A stretch of DNA of 64,000 nt, taken from positions 20,567,608 through 20,631,607 of the forward strand of contig NC_088300.1 in the NCBI RefSeq assembly GCF_032854445.1, given 5' to 3'. Position 1 is the stretch's first letter; the number at the start of each line of letters is the position of its first letter. The stretch is from Liolophura sinensis (Eukaryota > Mollusca > Polyplacophora > Chitonida > Chitonidae). The notes below the pieces were generated by a model, which was not told the origin of the DNA, ran no database searches, and saw only the letters and a list, made by a program, of their open reading frames with translations. The position numbers were made by a program, and so were the translations under genes. This document shows, one piece after another, positions 21,760 to 31,900 of the stretch.

Positions 21760-22145
21760 TAAACAGTAGTTTGTGCAAGTATGTATGAAGAAATGTCGGT
21801 CTATCCTGTCAGAAGACGTGATGGTCTTGCCGTGTGAACTGAGTACCCGAGCTTTATAAAGACGAAGAGAAGGAGACATATTACTTCTGTGAGTTTGCTG
21901 TGGGGCACATGGTTTTGTGTTGAAGACATTACACGTTACCTTCTCCTGGTGATAATAGAGCCCAGAGGTATGAGGGTGTTCCTCAACATGACAGTATATC
22001 CTAATGTCGTCTGAGTCTACCGTGGGAAAATCAGGTACAATCCTGTCCAAGAACTTGTCCGGAGGTTTGCACTTTCTCTGGGATAGCACAACGGATAACA
22101 GCCACAGTCTTCTGGGGATGAAATTATACAAGATGAATTACCAAT
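21760..22145 (+). pseudogene. Duplicated POLR1C 3' end (exon 11 part plus 3' UTR), non-functional
   Basis: Diverged copy of about 15105-15475. The coding part keeps TGTGCAAGT, ATGAAGAAATG and CCTGTCAG, then AAGACGTGATG at the old stop codon, with a 15-bp-scale deletion just before it. The 3' UTR copy keeps GAAGACATTACA, CTCCTGGTGATAATA, TGTCCAAGAACTTGTC and GGGATAGCACAA; the AATAAA has become GGATAA. Similarity continues past the parent's poly(A) site (GGGGATGAAATTATACAA), so this is a DNA-level duplication, not a retrocopy. Exons 1-10 are not present nearby. Confidence 0.85.
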
Positions 22146-22379
22146 CAATTAATTACCTTTTATTATTGTTTTGATTATTTGCCATGCTGACCTTGGATAT
22201 GGAATTGGTAGATTCCCTCTCTCTCTCACTGCCTGTGGGGCCTTGATGTCAATATGTGGTCGACGACGCTCGTGTCTGGCCGTTTGGACAATCTTAAGTT
22301 TGTTGAAAAGCACTTGTCTTCAACCGTTTTGGTGTACATATCTCTACGTCACATGTCAGAAAGTTCGTGAGTAATTTTC

Positions 22380-23170
22380 CAAAGGTTGGAGGTGTTCAGG
22401 ATTTCTAGTATGCTAAATGGGAGAATTAATTACAGGTATTAATACCAATATTGCATGACACTGAACGAATAATGACCTTGCAGTGTCAAGTTTTGTTTAA
22501 AATCGATGTTGATAAAATGCAAGTAAGGTAGTCAGCGTTGCGACAAGATACTGCGCTAATTGGGTGTCTGGTCGGCTGACGCGAGACAGCTGGGATTTCA
22601 CATTAGTTATATTTTGAAAGCGCTAAATGCATACTCAAGATAGACACTGCTGCTCTACCAATCAGATTATAAGGAATTCATTTCGAATGTGTGAAAGCAA
22701 AATATTTCTCGATTTCTTGCAAGGAACAGAGTTCAATGAATTCAGGTTGAGCCATTACTCAGACTGGTGCAGTCATGTAACGTTAATGCTCACATATTAT
22801 TGTTTCTGCTCTGATGCGGTTTGTCTTAAGTTGAAGGTACACTAACGTGAACACAAATAATTCACGTATCCTTTATGGTAATTCTTTTGAGAAGCGACTT
22901 GTGTTGAATACATCCGGATTAACATATGAGTGATACTAGTATGTACCTGTTCCAGTCATCAAGAGATGAAATCTATATGGATGCATACAAATTTTTTTTC
23001 GTAAAACTTGCAGAATGACGCAACGCTGGCCATCATTTAATCTTGTGGCAACATTTTGTGCAGGCCTAATGCAACGGCGTGGGAGTGAAAGGTTATGTAC
23101 CTACCGTGGAATGAACACGTTAACGGTAAATAACTCAATCATTCAGTTGTCCTTGAGCATTGCGTGGTAG
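22380..23170. repeat. Segmental repeat, copy C
   Basis: Shares GAGGTGTTCAGGAT (22388), TTCAGGTTGAGCCATTACTC (22739), TAATCTTGTGGCAACATTTTG (23040, in part) and AACACGTTAACGGTAAATAA (23114) with copies A and B, in the same order. It follows the POLR1C 3'-end duplicate. Confidence 0.65.
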
Positions 23171-23194
23171 GCAGATTTCCTTTCACGGGGGATG

Positions 23195-23290
23195 TTATTT
23201 ATTTAAATATTTATTTGATTTTTAATGCCATACTCGAAAAGTTTTCACTTATACGAAGGCGGTGAGATTTAAGTGGAGGAAACCGAAGTG
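23195..23290 (-). mobile_element. Degraded SINE 3' fragment
   Basis: TATTTATTTGATTTTTAATG, CATACTCGAAAAGTTTTCAC, TATACGAAGGCGG and GGAGGAAACC are the inverted SINE tail in order. Confidence 0.6.
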
Positions 23291-23360
23291 TGTTGGTTAA
23301 ATCACGGTTCTTTGACAAATTATTGACGAACATTCCCACCTCTTACATACATATTGGTAA

Positions 23361-24993
23361 CCCTATCGGTCAGTTCGTTTAGATCTTCATCCACACCGGA
23401 CGTTATTAGTCAGCTCGTTTAGATCCTCATCCACACAAGACGTTATTGGTCATCACATTTAGATCCTCATCCACACGGGACTTTATCGGTCAGCTGGTTT
23501 AGATCCTCATCCCCACGGGACGTTATCGGTCATCACATTTAGATCCTCATCCCCACGGGACTTTATCGGTCAGCTGGTTTAGATCCTCATCCACACGGAA
23601 CATTATTGGTCATCACGTTTAGATCCTCATCCCCACGGGACTTTATCGTCAGCTGGTTTAGATCCACATCCACACGGAACGTTATTGGTCATCACGTTTA
23701 GATCCTCATCCCCACGGGACGTTATGGGTCAACTGGTTTAGATCCACATCCACGCCGGACGTCATTGGTCATCACGTTTCGATCGTCATCCCCACGGGAC
23801 TTTATCGGTCAGCTGGTTTAGATCCACATCCACGCCGGACGTTATTGGTCATCACGTTTAGATCCTCATCCCCACGGGACGTTATCGGTCAGCTGGCTTA
23901 GATCCACATCCACGCCGGACGTTATTGGTCATCACGTTTAGATCGTCATTCCCACGGGACGTTATCGGTCAGCTGGTTTAGATCCTCATCCACACGGGAC
24001 GTTATTGGTCATCACGTTTAGATCGTCATTCCCACGGGACGTTATCGGTCAGCTGGTTTAGATCCACATCCACGCCGGACGTTATTGGTCATCACGTTTA
24101 GATCGTCATCCCCACGGGACGTTATCGGTCAGCTGGTTTAGATCCTCATCCACAAGGGACGTTATTGGTCATCACGTTTAGATTCTCATCCCCACGGGAC
24201 TTTATCGTCAGCTGGTTTAGATCCACATCCACGCCGGACGTTATTGGTCATCACGTTTAGATCCTCATCCCCACGGGACTTTATCGGTCAGCTGGTTTAG
24301 ATCCACATCCACACGGGACGTTATTGGTCATCACATTTAGATCCTCATCCCCACGGGACGTTATTGGTCATCACGTTTAGATCCTCATCCACACGGGACT
24401 TTATTGGTCATCACGTTTAGATCCTCATCCCCACGGGACGTTATCGGTCAGCTGGCTTAGATCCACATCCACGCCGGACGTTATTGGTCATCACGTTTAG
24501 ATCCTCATCCCCACGGGACTTTATCGGTCAGCTGGTTTAGATCCACATCCACACGGGACGTTATTGGTCATCACGTTTAGATCCTCATCCACACGGGACT
24601 TTATTGGTCATCACGTTTAGATCCACATCCCCACGGGACGTTATCGGTCAGCTGGTTAAGATCCACATCCACACGGGATGTTATTGGTCATCACGTTTAG
24701 ATCCACATCCACACGGGACGTTATTGGTCATCACGTTTAGATCGTCATCCCCACGGGACGTTATCGGTCAGCTGGTTTAGATGTTCATCCACCCCGGAAG
24801 TTATTGGTCTTCTGGTTTAGATCCTCATCCCCACGGGACGTTATTGGTCATCACGTTTAGATCCTCATCCCCACGGGACTTTATCGGTCAGCTGGTTTAG
24901 ATCGTCATCCACAAGGGACGTTATTGGTCATCACGTTTAGATTTTCATCCCCACGGGACGTTATCGGTCTGCTGGTTTAGATCCTCATCCACA
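23361..24993. repeat. 40-bp satellite, mainly in 80-bp dimers
   Basis: About 41 monomers. Type 1 reads GTTATTGGTCATCACGTTTA then GATCCTCATCCCCACGGGAC. Type 2 reads GTTATCGGTCAGCTGGTTTA then GATCCACATCCACGCCGGAC. They alternate over most of the array with occasional type-1 doublets, and a few monomers have lost a base. No coding content. Confidence 0.97.
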
Positions 24994-25207
24994 TGTATTA
25001 TGATGGTTTTGGTGTAAATTAAATAAAAATGTGTTTCAAAAGTGAAAGGATCTTGGATTTAAGTTACGAAGTCAAGTTAGGATGTTCAAGTGGTTGGAAT
25101 ATGTGCCTAAGATCTTGTTTAGTGTATGTTGTGTTGTATACTGCTCTGCTTGTGATCATGTGAAGTACACATTAACCATGATATCTTACCAGATATCAAC
25201 ATTTTTG

Positions 25208-25244
25208 AGTGCGACGTATAACACCAATCCAGTAAATCAAATAC
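25208..25244 (+). mobile_element. SINE tail relic
   Basis: GAGTGCGACGTATAACACCA followed by ATCCAGTAAATCAAATA resembles the SINE 3' end only. Confidence 0.5.
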
Positions 25245-25992
25245 AAGACAAATATGTTAAAAAACAAACATACAATGCACCATGTTGTTTTGTTTGATCA
25301 CTATTTCCTCCCGCTTACGCTGTATTAGTCAAGTAAATTGCAGTTCTTAATTGCTCAATGAGGCAATACTTATTAACACATTCCACAAAAACACTATGAA
25401 GTATTTAGCTTTCGAACCTGTTTTAAATCAAAATGCAAGCTAAGCGCTTTCTTAGGGCATCCGAGTTGGTTCTCATTGATCAATGCCTTCAGCTGTTCCC
25501 GTTCTCACTGAACAGTAGTTAAACATTGATTGATAGCTGGTTGTCTGTCTCAGAATTGGACCTAGTCCCTGTGGAATAACAGAGCTGTGAATTGCTTGGA
25601 GTCCTGTGTAGGCATCCAGACCTTCCTCAAAGTACTGTAATCTGTAAAGTTGTGGTGCTCAAGCTATTCACTCTCCCTAAGGCTTAAATCTATAAAATGT
25701 CAATTTCTAAAATACCTAATCCGATTAAAAGAACTTCTTTTTTAACCAGATCGACAAATCCTAAATGCTCACCAGGCATGAATAGACGCCTTACAAAAGT
25801 ATGACTGTGTAGAACAAATGAGTATTTCATTAGCCAAAGCAGATGGAGTACTGGTGTTAATTCACAACTGGCAACATAACAGTAGTTCTAACTGTGTCTT
25901 GCTTTATATAATATATCAGAATGGTAGAAGTGGTGTTTTACGAATCGGTCTAAGTATTTGTGTCCGCTGTGGATGTCAGGAGTGTGGCAAAC

Positions 25993-26085
25993 GCCGGTTT
26001 CATGAAGTTTACTTACTGTTAAGTTGCCCTTAGCCAAGTGCTCTCTGTAGGGCTTACTTATCTAAGTGAGGTTCATGAAACCGGC
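25993..26085. repeat. Short foldback insertion in unit 0
   Basis: GCCGGTTTCATGAA at the left and TTCATGAAACCGGC at the right, about 93 bp in all, interrupt the alignment of unit 0 with the later units between GGATGTCAGGAGTG and GATGTACTTTACAG. Confidence 0.75.
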
Positions 26086-26558
26086 CCCAGACTTGTGTAT
26101 CTTAAAAGATGTACTTTACAGAATAGAATAGTAACAAGCGGAAAACAAATGCTTCCCTCATGCCAAGTACAGTTTCCTTTTAATTATTCCCCTTGGACAA
26201 CACCAGTACATTTATTCTTATCTCTGACAGTATGTAACATTTACTGTTACGCCGGAAAACAGGAGAGTTTTATTAAATCATTAAGGCAGGACTGTCTTGT
26301 GCATGCACCCACCGGAGAAGGCAGTCTTGATTTTATTACATTTCTGTCGGAAAGGAATACACAATTTACTTGATTTACTTGATCGGAGGTACGTCATGTT
26401 TAGGGTTGTTTATTTGTATTTTTGGGGATGGCGGCCATCCTGACCTGCACGCGGTTTCCTGCATGTAGAGAAGTTCGCCTGGTATAAGTACACAAGTTTA
26501 CTTAGCAGTATGAGGTGTTACAGTATATATTCTAGACTGCTCCCTGCAACCACAAACC

Positions 26559-26830
26559 GGGGGGCCTCCGTGGCTCAGTCGGTTAGCGCGCTAGCGCAGC
26601 GTAGTGACCCAGAAGCCTCTCACCAATGCGGTTGCTGTGAGTTCAAGACCAGCTCATGCTGGCTTCCTCTCCGGCCGTACGTGGGAAGGTCTTCCAGCAA
26701 CCTGCGGATGGTCGTGGGTTTCCGCAGGGCTCTGCCCGGTTTCCACCCACCATAATGCTGGCCGCCGTCATATAAGTGAAATATTCTTGAGTACGGCGTA
26801 AAACACCAATCAAAAAAAAAAAAAAAAATC
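26559..26830 (+). mobile_element. Full-length tRNA-derived SINE with target-site duplication
   Basis: Begins GGGGCCTCCG. Pol III A box TGGCTCAGTCGG at 26571 and B-box-like GAGTTCAAGACC at 26640, spaced as in a tRNA-derived head. The body and tail follow (ATATTCTTGAGTACGGCGTA), then poly(A). Direct repeats CAACCACAAACC at 26547-26558 and 26831-26842 flank it. Confidence 0.95.
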
Positions 26831-27149
26831 CAACCACAAACCTGAGAAGTGAAACAATTTGAGCGTTAGATGGAATCATATTGGAGTAATTGTTATAGAG
26901 AAAGTGTCAAATTCGGACATCAAGCACCCAAACAAATGCTGGATAAATGGCAAAAAAAATCCTCCTGCACTGGATCGAAATTTGTTTATTTATGTCTTTT
27001 TGTAACCATTATGTAATATCATACTGGGCCTCTGTGCCGCTGTACAATATTCAAGTTCAACTCAAGTTCGCTTCCTCTCTAGTCGTTCTGTCCGGTTTCC
27101 TCTCGATCTGACATCTGTTTTATTCTTCCCAGCTAAGCTTTCAGGAAAT

Positions 27150-27285
27150 CAGAAACCTGCAGATGACCGTGGGTTACCCCAACCTCTGCCCGTTTTCCTT
27201 CTACCATAATGCTGGCCGCCGTCGTATAAGTGAAATATTCTTGAATACGGTGTAAAACGCCAATCAAATAAATAAATAAATAAAT
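27150..27285 (+). mobile_element. SINE 3' part
   Basis: AACCTGCAGATGACCGTGGG, then ATAATGCTGGCCGCCGTCGT and a tail with four AAAT repeats. Confidence 0.85.
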
Positions 27286-27861
27286 TTACCGATGATGAGG
27301 TGATATGAATTCAGAATTACTCCCAGCTTTAATAACTTCAAGGGCAACAGGTAAACCACAGACCTTTATTTTTTAACATTGGCACAAACGGCCAAACGAA
27401 TACCGTCAATAAATTGACGAGGCCCAAGACTGGGATATGCATATGACTGAACACAAGTACGCACATGGAAATTCCTGCAAGGCATAGAAATAAAACAGAT
27501 GTACATGTGTTTTAGGTGGAGGAACAAATTTACATAAAGCAGAATATGGTAGTACACAAAACTCTTAGCAAGGATATCTGTTTAAAGATTACCAATTCTT
27601 CGAAGTTGTATAACCTGTTATTTTGTCTAATTTTTTTTAATAGTAAAAGCAAACCCTCTGTGGAGTTGCTCTCCCAGTGACCTTGATGCTACATAGTACC
27701 CGTGTGTACTGAATGTCATAAATATTTTTGAGGTATTTAATTAGTAAGGTAGTGAAGCTCTCTTGTATGTTGATGATTACTCCAGTTCAAAACGTGTCCA
27801 TAAATCTCACTGTTGATAGACGTGTGCTCCAAGAGTCTTTGTAATACCCATCGTACATTTT

Positions 27862-28217
27862 GTCTGTCTATGTCTGTGACAAGGGAACCTACTGGGTTGC
27901 CTGTCTCTGCCTGTGACAAGGGAACCTACTGGATTGCCTGTCTCTGCCTGTGACAAGGGAACCTACTGGATTGGCTGTCTCTGTTTGTGACAAGGGAACC
28001 TACTGGGTTGCCTGTCTCTGCCTGTGACAAGGGAACCTACTGGATTGCCTGTCTCTGCCTGTGACAAGGGAACCTACTGGATTGGCTGTCTCTGTTTGTG
28101 ACAAGGGAACCTACTGGATTGCCTGTCTCTGTCTGTGACTAGGGAACCTACTGGATTGCCTGTCTCTGTCTGTGACAAGGGTACCTACTGGATTGCCTGT
28201 CTCTGTTTGTGACAAGG
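27862..28217. repeat. 37-bp tandem satellite
   Basis: About 9.6 units of CTGTCTCTGCCTGTGACAAG then GGAACCTACTGGATTGC. The last unit breaks off after GACAAGG, directly against a SINE fragment. Confidence 0.97.
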
Positions 28218-28320
28218 GCGACGGAAGCCAGGATTATAGTGGGAGGAAATCGGGCAGAGCCCGGGAGAAACTATGACCATCCGCAGGCTGCTGGAAGACC
28301 TTCCCACGTACGGCCGGAGA
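28218..28320 (-). mobile_element. SINE internal fragment
   Basis: Inverted SINE body: TATAGTGGGAGGAAATCGGG, GACCATCCGCAGGCTGCTGG and TTCCCACGTACGGCCGGAGA. Neither the tRNA head nor the A-rich tail is present. Confidence 0.85.
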
Positions 28321-28821
28321 TTAAGATATAATGAATTAAAGTTTGAGTTTGTCAAAAGTCTGCCTGTGTTTCGAATCATACTATGTCTTTGTCAACATTT
28401 GGGACAGAGATGTGGAGAATTCAGTGGGTACGTCATGAATTTTTTGCTTAATTACGTTGTAGGAATACAACGGGATATATCTCGAGTTAGAGTGAGGAAG
28501 CGTATCCATTCGGTTTTCTTGTACTACAGTTCAAAGCCACGATTCATAGTATAAAGGCATGTATGCGTGGGCTTTGCGTAGATGACAATTTCACCATTTT
28601 GTGCAACTTAATCCAGAATTTTGACACTGTTTTGCTGTTTTTGCTGTAGTCTTCTTAACTGTAGTCTGTTATATTGATCATGTAATATTTTGTCCTAAAA
28701 TTCGTTTAGATGAATTTTTCACTTGTCTTCTTCTAACTTTAATTTCTGTAGAAATCCCTCTATATGTGACATGTGTTAAGAAACATCTTCGCCAAGGTAT
28801 GTTTCCAAAATAGCCTAGAAT

Positions 28822-28943
28822 GTAGGAAGGTCTGCCAGCAATTTTGCAGATGGACGTGGGTGTCCCCCACCATAATGCTGGTCGCCTTCGTATAAGTGAA
28901 ATATTCTTGAGTATGACGTGAAGCACCAACCAAATAAATAAAA
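28822..28943 (+). mobile_element. SINE 3' fragment
   Basis: GGAAGGTCTGCCAGCAATTT, CACCATAATGCTGGTCGCCT and a tail AACCAAATAAATAAAAT. It lacks the 5' head. Confidence 0.85.
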
Positions 28944-28969
28944 TTTCCAAAATACGTGAATGGTACACT

Positions 28970-31900
28970 GTTTTGATTGGTGTTATTTGAAGAAAAATTC
29001 CTATATATTCTTTCTTTCACTCTTCTACATGTATATGACATCGTTTGGCGACTGTGTTTCTTTAAGGACAAACCTTTTCAAAGTCATAGTTATTTAGAAA
29101 ATATACAAATAAAATGTTTTATTCCGAACTCAAAAATACGTCGATGTGCACTGCAGCTGTTTCTAGACATCCGCCTGTTACATTACCTTTCCTTCTCTTC
29201 ATCTAGGCACATTCTGCTGGATTGAGGCTAATTACACTTGCTGCAAATCTCTGGAGACAGTTCATGGTAAGTCGTTTGGATCTGAACCTGTTTGGGTTTG
29301 TTAAACAGATTGTTGGCTTCTGAGGATCCGTTTGGATCCCTGGTGGGCTCTACCCCGGAGGATGTGAGTTGCCACGCCATAATTTTGCGTTGTAAACTGA
29401 ACATCAGCGACAAACTCCGTAAAGGCAGGTTGTGATGTCGATCATGTCAGTGGAATCGCAAAAGTATTCCTTTAAATTGGCGAATATAATATAAAGCAAA
29501 GATCAGAGAGCAGATATTGATTGCTTGGGTCCCACAGCTGCCTGACACAGCTCCAATTTCACCAATGGGCATTCGCAGTAAATGAATGATTTTGGGATTA
29601 GCTCTCTTATCACCTTGGAGGTCAGGGTGAGCAAGACACGGAGGATTTTGACAAATGGTCAAAAGCTGTGTACATTTGCATGCAGTGTTTTGTTACTCCA
29701 AATAACTGGAGCACAGAATGGCCCATTACTTCCGATTGGTTCCTGAGAAAAGCTGTTTTATTATAATGAACTCCATTATGACAGTAGTGATACATCTTTC
29801 CTTATAATAAACAAAACTTTTCCAAACGCTTATGTATCAATTATAGACAACTGAGGGTGAAATTTTCCAATAAATTTTGCAGGTAACCACCTAAAGGTGA
29901 TTTCTCTGTTTTCTTTAAATGAACACAACCTTGAATACTACTGAGCACTAAATTGATAATGATTTTTTTTTCTAAGAACCCAATATTTTCTTTCTGTTTC
30001 AATCTTATCTTTTCGTTTTGTTTTATTTTTTAGATATAAACAAAATCATGCTGAGACCTGACAGTGGGATATGACACACAATCCATCAAAGTTTCTGACG
30101 TACACCGCACAAAATCTTTGACACCTGCCTTCTGATATAGCCATGTTAGCTTTTTATTTGAAATTCGTGGCATGAAAGACGTTGTGGCACGAATGACACC
30201 GAGCGCTAGAGCGCCCAGCTTACATTTTCACACCCCAGAAGCACAAATCACAGACGCTATGGGCTGGTAAAAAGTAATTGTTACAATTCTGACTTCAGTT
30301 AAGTTACAACAACGAAGTTTACTGTGCGTGGGTTACAGACGATGGATATGACGGACTAGATAAGAAGAAATATTCTTATCAATAAATACAGAGATGAATA
30401 AATAAAATAACCCTTATGGTACTATTTCGACAAATGTAGATGACAGACCTCCAAATGTGTAGATTAAACAACAACGTGTGGAACTGCAAGACATACTTAC
30501 TATTTGTGAAGGTGTCAGATTGTACCTCAGTTATATACCTGAAACTGAGCCAGGCATACTATTGCCTTGGTTCTATTTCTACTTGAATGTTATGGGTTTA
30601 TCACAGTCACAATGCATAGTGGTATCACTGTCACTGATGGCTTTGGTGTAATGAACAGTCCATCTGGTTTTCCCTAAACGTGACTTGACAGATGGCAACT
30701 GCAAATTGTAATTCAGCCAGGATCAGAACCTTGTTTCTCATAAAGATCGCACCATGTCCACTTAGTGACTTATTAGTCGTTGTTTGTTTCTTGTCCTCGA
30801 TGGCATTTTAAGAAAGGGTGAAAGATTTTCTGAAAAGCGTGATGGATGTCGCTGGGTCCTGTCAAATTGGTGTAAAAGTTTGATTTTCGCCATGAACATA
30901 CTCACTCTGACACAGAGTACCGGTTTTTAGTATTGAGCATGTTAACATATCTCGTTTACGGTGGAGATTAAAATCGAATAAAGTTCAATATTTCGGAGTA
31001 AATGTACATGTAAGTTTACTTCCTAACAAAACTGGGTTGTGCAACTTTATATGGAGCCAAAATTAAATACAAGATTGTGGAAAATACCGTGTGTAAGTCG
31101 AAATCTATGCATCGAAATCTACATAGATAACAGTTTCATATTCTCTTGTCCTAGGTGTTCGAGTTGAGCCCTCACAGTTAGTAGAGTTTCCGATTATTTT
31201 CTCACTTTGTCCGAAAGCTGTAAGCATTTCTATCATACATGTTTGTATTAAAAATACTCGGATAAAAAACAAAAGGTGTGCATCCTGAAGTCGAGCACTC
31301 CGTAAAAACACTAAGGAAAGAACAAATGTGTTGTTTAGCCCTCCTCCGCAGAGATAGTACATGTAGTTCCTTTGCTTAAGCGATTACATTTTTTAACATT
31401 CCGCAAAAAATGACAAGTGCAGTATATAGGTACATACTGGTATTGTGGCAGTAACGAGTGTATCAGCGTAAGTCTAATCAGATGGGACGGTGTGTCACAG
31501 TATAGGTCGTGTTCACGAAACAGTAGTGTATATACAAAGAGTTCGGTTGGGTGTAGCACATTGGATGAGATGCCATTTCAACCTTAATGGTTCCATGAGA
31601 AGGACATTTATTTAGAATGCTTTATAGCACGAACTTTTCCTTGATAATTACCAAGACTGGTGACCCTCTGTATGTTAACAGTACTGTAACACTTAATCTG
31701 AGAAATGGTCAATATTTTTCACCATTCTTTTTTATATTTCATCTCACCCAAGTTTGACAAAATATCGACAACCAGACCTTCCTTGGTTAAGCGCCAAAAT
31801 CATTCGTTGCATTTGTTTCCTGTTCAAAGCGTTTCAGTAACTTTATGTTGGCCGGCTATTTCTTCATCGCCATAACAGACGAAAAGGTTTTGATGACATT

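Larger units (their letters stand above)
25318..27830. repeat. Segmental array, unit 0 (partial)
   Basis: Diverged counterpart of 38030-40000 and 42780-44290 in the later units. Shared landmarks are TTAACACATTCCA (25374), GGTTCTCATTGATCA (25469), GATGTACTTTACAGAATA (26109), ACAACACCAGTACATTTATT (26199) and AAGTACGCACATGGAAATT (27450). Carries later insertions at 25993, 26559 and 27150. No conserved open frame. Confidence 0.8.

Noticed and set aside
23361-24993. CRISPR-like array of regular repeats
   Set aside because: Units are contiguous 40-bp monomers without unique spacers, in an animal genome. It is a satellite.
26561-26640. tRNA gene at the SINE head
   Set aside because: The A box and a B-box-like element are present, but the cloverleaf is incomplete and the same head recurs in several dispersed copies joined to the SINE body.
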